Notes under the pieces: model-generated
What the model was told of the DNA's origin: nothing
Database searches by the model: none
The model's input: the letters and a program-made list of their open reading frames with translations, nothing else
Program-made: the position numbers and the translations under genes
Shown here: in pieces, positions 61,208 to 64,000 of the stretch
Numbering within the stretch: the first letter of the stretch is position 1
Layout of the letters: every line of letters starts with the position of its first letter
DNA from: Natribaculum breve
GTDB taxonomy: Archaea > Halobacteriota > Halobacteria > Halobacteriales > Natrialbaceae
DNA length: 64,000 nucleotides
Assembly (NCBI RefSeq): GCF_023008585.1
Contig: NZ_CP095390.1
Coordinates: 3,224,001 to 3,288,000, forward strand
Reading direction: 5' to 3'

Positions 61208-62251
61208 ATGTACGACGAACACTCCGTCGCCGTGGTCGTACCGGCGTACAACGAGTCGGGGCTGGTCGGCGAGGTCATCGACACGATCCCCGCGTTCGTC
61301 GACCGGATCTACGTGGTCGACGACTGTTCGACCGACGGCACCTGGGACGAGATCGAACGCCACGCGAGACGCCGCAACCGAACCGCCGTCGCGGCGTCGA
61401 CGAGCGACGAAGGCTCGACCACGTCCCGATCGGACGACGAGACCAGCGGTGCCGTCGCCGACGGCTCCGGGAAGACGGTCGTCCCCATCCGCCACGAGGA
61501 AAACCGGGGCGTCGGCGGCTCGATCAAGACCGGCTACCAGCGCGCGCTCGATGACGAGGTCGACGTCACCGCCGTCATGGCCGGCGACGGACAGATGAAC
61601 CCGGATCACCTCGAGTGGCTCCTCGACCCGATCGTCGACGGCAGAGCCGAGTACGCCAAGGGCAATCGGCTCGGTGGTCGTGACCGCTCGGAGATGTCGG
61701 CGTGGCGGCTGTTCGGCAACCTCACGCTCTCGTTTCTGACGAAAGTCTCGAGCGGCTACTGGCGGATGATGGACCCCCAGAACGGCTACACGGCGATCTC
61801 GCTCGAGGCGCTCGAGCGGGTCGACCTCGAGCGGCTCTACGAGGAGTACGGCTTCTCGAACGACCTGCTGGTGGCGCTGAACACGCGCGGCGTGCGGATC
61901 GCCGACGTGTCGATGCCGGCGGTCTACGGCGAGGAGGAGAGCCACATCCGGTACCGGTCGTTCGTTCCGAAGCTCTCGTGGCTGTTGCTCCGGCGGTTCA
62001 CCCGACGGCTGTCCGTCAGGTACCTGCTGACCGACTTCCACCCGCTGGCGTTGCTGTACGCGGTCGGGGCGGCGAGCGGCGCAGTCGCACTCGCCGGCCT
62101 CGCCGTCGCGCTCGGTCGTCGAACGAGCGCAGAGACCGAGACCAGCCCCCTGACGCCGATCGTCCTCCTGACCCACGCCGCGCTCTCGATCCTGCTCGCG
62201 ATGACGTTCGACCGCGAGGAAAACGAAGACCTGGTGGTGAGAGTCGAATGA
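61208..62251 (+). CDS. Family 2 glycosyltransferase
   Basis: 347 residues. A GT-A domain: VAVVVPAYNESGLV (6-19), YVVDDCSTDGTWDE, ENRGVGGSIKTGYQRAL and the metal site VMAGDGQMNPDH. FGNLTLSFLTKVSSGYW and PQNGYTAI follow, then two C-terminal membrane helices (about 285-310 and 320-335). It resembles dolichyl-phosphate sugar synthases or similar enzymes of N-glycan or exopolysaccharide synthesis. A GTG at 61196 is an alternative start. A Ser/Thr/Asp insert (about residues 65-85) sits after the first strand pair. Confidence 0.88.
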   Translation: MYDEHSVAVVVPAYNESGLVGEVIDTIPAFVDRIYVVDDCSTDGTWDEIERHARRRNRTAVAASTSDEGSTTSRSDDETSGAVADGSGKTVVPIRHEENRGVGGSIKTGYQRALDDEVDVTAVMAGDGQMNPDHLEWLLDPIVDGRAEYAKGNRLGGRDRSEMSAWRLFGNLTLSFLTKVSSGYWRMMDPQNGYTAISLEALERVDLERLYEEYGFSNDLLVALNTRGVRIADVSMPAVYGEEESHIRYRSFVPKLSWLLLRRFTRRLSVRYLLTDFHPLALLYAVGAASGAVALAGLAVALGRRTSAETETSPLTPIVLLTHAALSILLAMTFDREENEDLVVRVE

Positions 62252-63327
62252 GAGTCGTCGTCACGATCCAGCATCCGGCACACGTCCACTTCTACCGGAA
62301 CGTGATCGACATCCTCGAGGATCGGGGCCACGACGTGTTCGTCTTCGCCCGCGAGAACGACCTCGCGGTCCCGCTGTTGCGGGAGTACGGTATCCCACAC
62401 GAGGTGCTCGCGGGTCCCCAGGACTCGCTGCTCGAGCTGGCGAAAGTCCAGGCGACCTACGAGTACCGCCTCTTTCGGCGGGCGCGCGAGATCGATCCGG
62501 ACGTGATGACGGCCATCGGCGGCGTCGCCGTCTCGCACGTAGCGCCGCTGGTCGGCGCGCGCAGCGTCGTCTTCGTCGACAACGAGGGCATCACGTCCCA
62601 CCGGATCACGACGCCGTTCGCTCACGTGGTCTGTACCCCAGAGCGGTTCGGCGACCACTACGGGGACAAACACGTCCGCTACGAGGGCTACCAGGAACTC
62701 GCGTACCTCCATCCCGACCGGTTCGACCCGTCGCCGGACCGACTGCGCGAACACGGCGTCGAACCCGACGAACGATTCTCCCTGCTGCGCTTCAAGAAGT
62801 GGGACGCCCTCCACGACGTCGGCGAGGCCGGCCTCTCCCCGGCCGGGAAACAGCGTCTCGTCTCGCTGCTCGACGACTACGGCGAGGTCTACATCACCAG
62901 TTCCGACGACCTCCCGTCGAATCTCGAGCAGCACCGCCAGCCGATCCCGCCACACCTCGTCCACGACCTGCTGTACTACGCCGACTTCTACGCCGGCGAC
63001 TCCGCGACGATGGCCACCGAGGCGGCCGTCCTCGGGACGCCGGCCGTCCGCGTCCAGTCGTTCGCCGACCCCGAGACGGACATGAGCAACTTCGTCGAAC
63101 TCGAGGAGGAGTACGGACTGCTCCGGTCGACCGCCGACGAGGAGGAGGCGATCGACCTCGTCTCGCGGCTCGTCTCCGACCCGACGCTCGCCGAGACGTG
63201 GCGCAGGCGACGCGAGCGTCTCCTCGAGGAGAAGATCGACGTGGCGTCGTTCGTCGCGGACGTCCTCGTCTCGCAGACGCGAGACGGCCGCCGTCCCCGG
63301 GCGCGAGCAGTCGGCACCTCGCAGTAG
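62248..63327 (+). CDS. DUF354 protein (GT-B-like)
   Basis: 359 residues. The start MRVVVTIQHPAHVHFYRNVI is the DUF354 signature. VDNEGITSHRITTPFAHVVCTPE and YAGDSATMATEAAVLGTPAVR correspond to the donor-binding half of GT-B folds (related to UDP-GlcNAc epimerase/MurG). It is likely a glycosyltransferase or sugar-nucleotide enzyme. ATG overlaps the GT2 stop by four bases. Confidence 0.87.
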   Translation: MRVVVTIQHPAHVHFYRNVIDILEDRGHDVFVFARENDLAVPLLREYGIPHEVLAGPQDSLLELAKVQATYEYRLFRRAREIDPDVMTAIGGVAVSHVAPLVGARSVVFVDNEGITSHRITTPFAHVVCTPERFGDHYGDKHVRYEGYQELAYLHPDRFDPSPDRLREHGVEPDERFSLLRFKKWDALHDVGEAGLSPAGKQRLVSLLDDYGEVYITSSDDLPSNLEQHRQPIPPHLVHDLLYYADFYAGDSATMATEAAVLGTPAVRVQSFADPETDMSNFVELEEEYGLLRSTADEEEAIDLVSRLVSDPTLAETWRRRRERLLEEKIDVASFVADVLVSQTRDGRRPRARAVGTSQ

Positions 63328-63353
63328 TCGGCCGTCGGTCGCGACCCCGACTC

Positions 63354-63379
63354 ATACTGCCGGTCGGAACCGCCAGTAT
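63354..63379. terminator. Short hairpin between convergent genes (element E)
   Basis: ATACTGCCGGT-CGG-AACCGCCAGTAT forms an imperfect hairpin between the DUF354 stop (63327) and the recombinase stop (63381). It has the same ATACTGCCGG start as the palindromic family. It could end both transcripts. Confidence 0.5.
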
Positions 63380-64000
63380 CACTCCTCGTCGCGCTCGTCG
63401 GTCGATCGCCTGCTCTCGTCGGTCGCTCCCGGCGGTCGCCGTTCGGCGACGACGACCGACTGCTCGTGGATCGTCTCGCGCAACGCCGTCCGCGTCGTCG
63501 ACGCGTCCCGGCGGTACCAGTCTTCACCGAGACTGCGCCGCGCCCCTCGCGGTTTGAGGTAGTCGCCGTCGATGTCGACGGCCGCCTCCTCACAGAGCCG
63601 TTTCAGGATCGAGCGAGCCCCCTCCGTCGTGATCGCCGGCGGCGCGATCGACCGCTCGCGGGCGAGTTCGCTCGCCGTCTGCTCCTCGAGGAGCGCCTCG
63701 ATCTCCGCCTCGTCGTGGCCTCGCTCGCGGAGGACGGATCGGACGCGCCGCGCGATCGACGGCGCGTGACGGGTCGGGAACAGCGGCCACTCGTTCGACG
63801 GCGGATCGAGGACGACGCGATACCGGCGCAAGGGCGTCCGGGCGGCCGCCGGCAGCGGGACGTCCTCGAGTCGCTGTGACTTGCCGAGGACGCGGATCGT
63901 GCCGGTGTAGAAGTCGACGTCGTCCCAGGTCGCGCCTGTCCGGCGGTCGTCCTCGGGGACGCGAAAGAGCTCGGCGCTCCGGACCCCGGTGTGGGCGAGC
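63379..64000 (-). CDS. C-terminal part of a degenerate tyrosine recombinase
   Basis: The frame is open past the right edge. Visible parts: HTGVRSAELFRVPEDD with the first catalytic Arg, then VLGKSQRLEDVPLP with the beta-hairpin Lys, and KPRGARRSLGEDWYRRD in the place of box II. Haloarchaeal relatives end ...TTHEAYSH with the nucleophilic Tyr; here that part reads RETIHEQSVVVAERR and has no Tyr, and the box II His is also replaced. It is therefore probably not active for strand exchange. The tail (ATDESRRSTDERDEE) is charged. Confidence 0.75.
   Translation of the reverse strand, partial: LAHTGVRSAELFRVPEDDRRTGATWDDVDFYTGTIRVLGKSQRLEDVPLPAAARTPLRRYRVVLDPPSNEWPLFPTRHAPSIARRVRSVLRERGHDEAEIEALLEEQTASELARERSIAPPAITTEGARSILKRLCEEAAVDIDGDYLKPRGARRSLGEDWYRRDASTTRTALRETIHEQSVVVAERRPPGATDESRRSTDERDEE

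Noticed and set aside
1..64000. CRISPR arrays, rRNA genes, intact insertion sequences
   Set aside because: No regularly spaced repeats, no rRNA-like stretch and no transposase frame were found. The repeats seen are palindromic elements and tRNA 3' copies only.

Overview
The window is chromosomal DNA from a halophilic archaeon (class Halobacteria). The evidence is high GC with many CTCGAG sites, strongly acidic proteins, archaeal-type ribosomal proteins (S4e, L19e, L32e), SipW-type secretion, many leaderless promoters with an AT-rich box about 25 to 30 bases before the ATG, and many families known mainly from haloarchaea. The abundance of CTCGAG suggests Natrialbaceae, but that placement is a guess.

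Layout. 1-13.9 kb: housekeeping genes (DUF2240, MaoC, HAD), a potassium/proton module (KhtT-like regulator, CPA2 antiporter, divergent trkH), pyrF, a Cys-rich DUF1326/DUF2182 pair, two overlapping small genes, a membrane J-protein, a GTPBP1-like GTPase, mch, a CopZ-like protein and a thiamine-binding protein. 13.9-15.0 kb: tRNA-Gly(GCC) with two extra copies of its 3' end, a strong hairpin and a 110-bp palindromic element. 16.2-30.6 kb: one long ribosomal-protein superoperon from a SPOUT methyltransferase through L3 to L15 and secY, including rnp1 (RNase P). 30.7-38.4 kb: redox and regulatory genes (a frameshifted peroxiredoxin, MarR- and HxlR-type regulators, a TrxR-like flavoprotein), a metallo-hydrolase/amidase pair and small proteins. 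38.5-43.8 kb: a cytochrome-oxidase subunit IV-like protein, polytopic membrane proteins, a sugar-nucleotide epimerase and a dihydroorotase-family enzyme. 44.1-48.7 kb: a SipW-type signal peptidase with two predicted substrates and a membrane-bound DUF7344 regulator. 49-52.4 kb: a rhomboid protease, a small operon with two metal-box-like palindromes in its promoter, and pyrD. 52.6-60.8 kb: a complete Mrp-type Na+/H+ antiporter operon. 61-64 kb: GT2 and DUF354 glycosyltransferase-like genes and the C-terminal part of a degenerate tyrosine recombinase.

The least explained signals are outside genes. They are a family of palindromic elements whose ends resemble ATACTGCCGGAC (14846-14955, 43777-43886, 34746-34825 and half a copy at 40853-40895), the repeated tRNA-Gly 3' ends, two TTTAGG-N4-CCTAAA boxes framing the promoter of an uncharacterised three-gene operon, a 14-bp inverted repeat in front of a small membrane-protein gene, and a structured leader before a SipW substrate. 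Starts were chosen from family knowledge, operon overlaps and TATA spacing. No database search was run, so family names rest on recognition of motifs.
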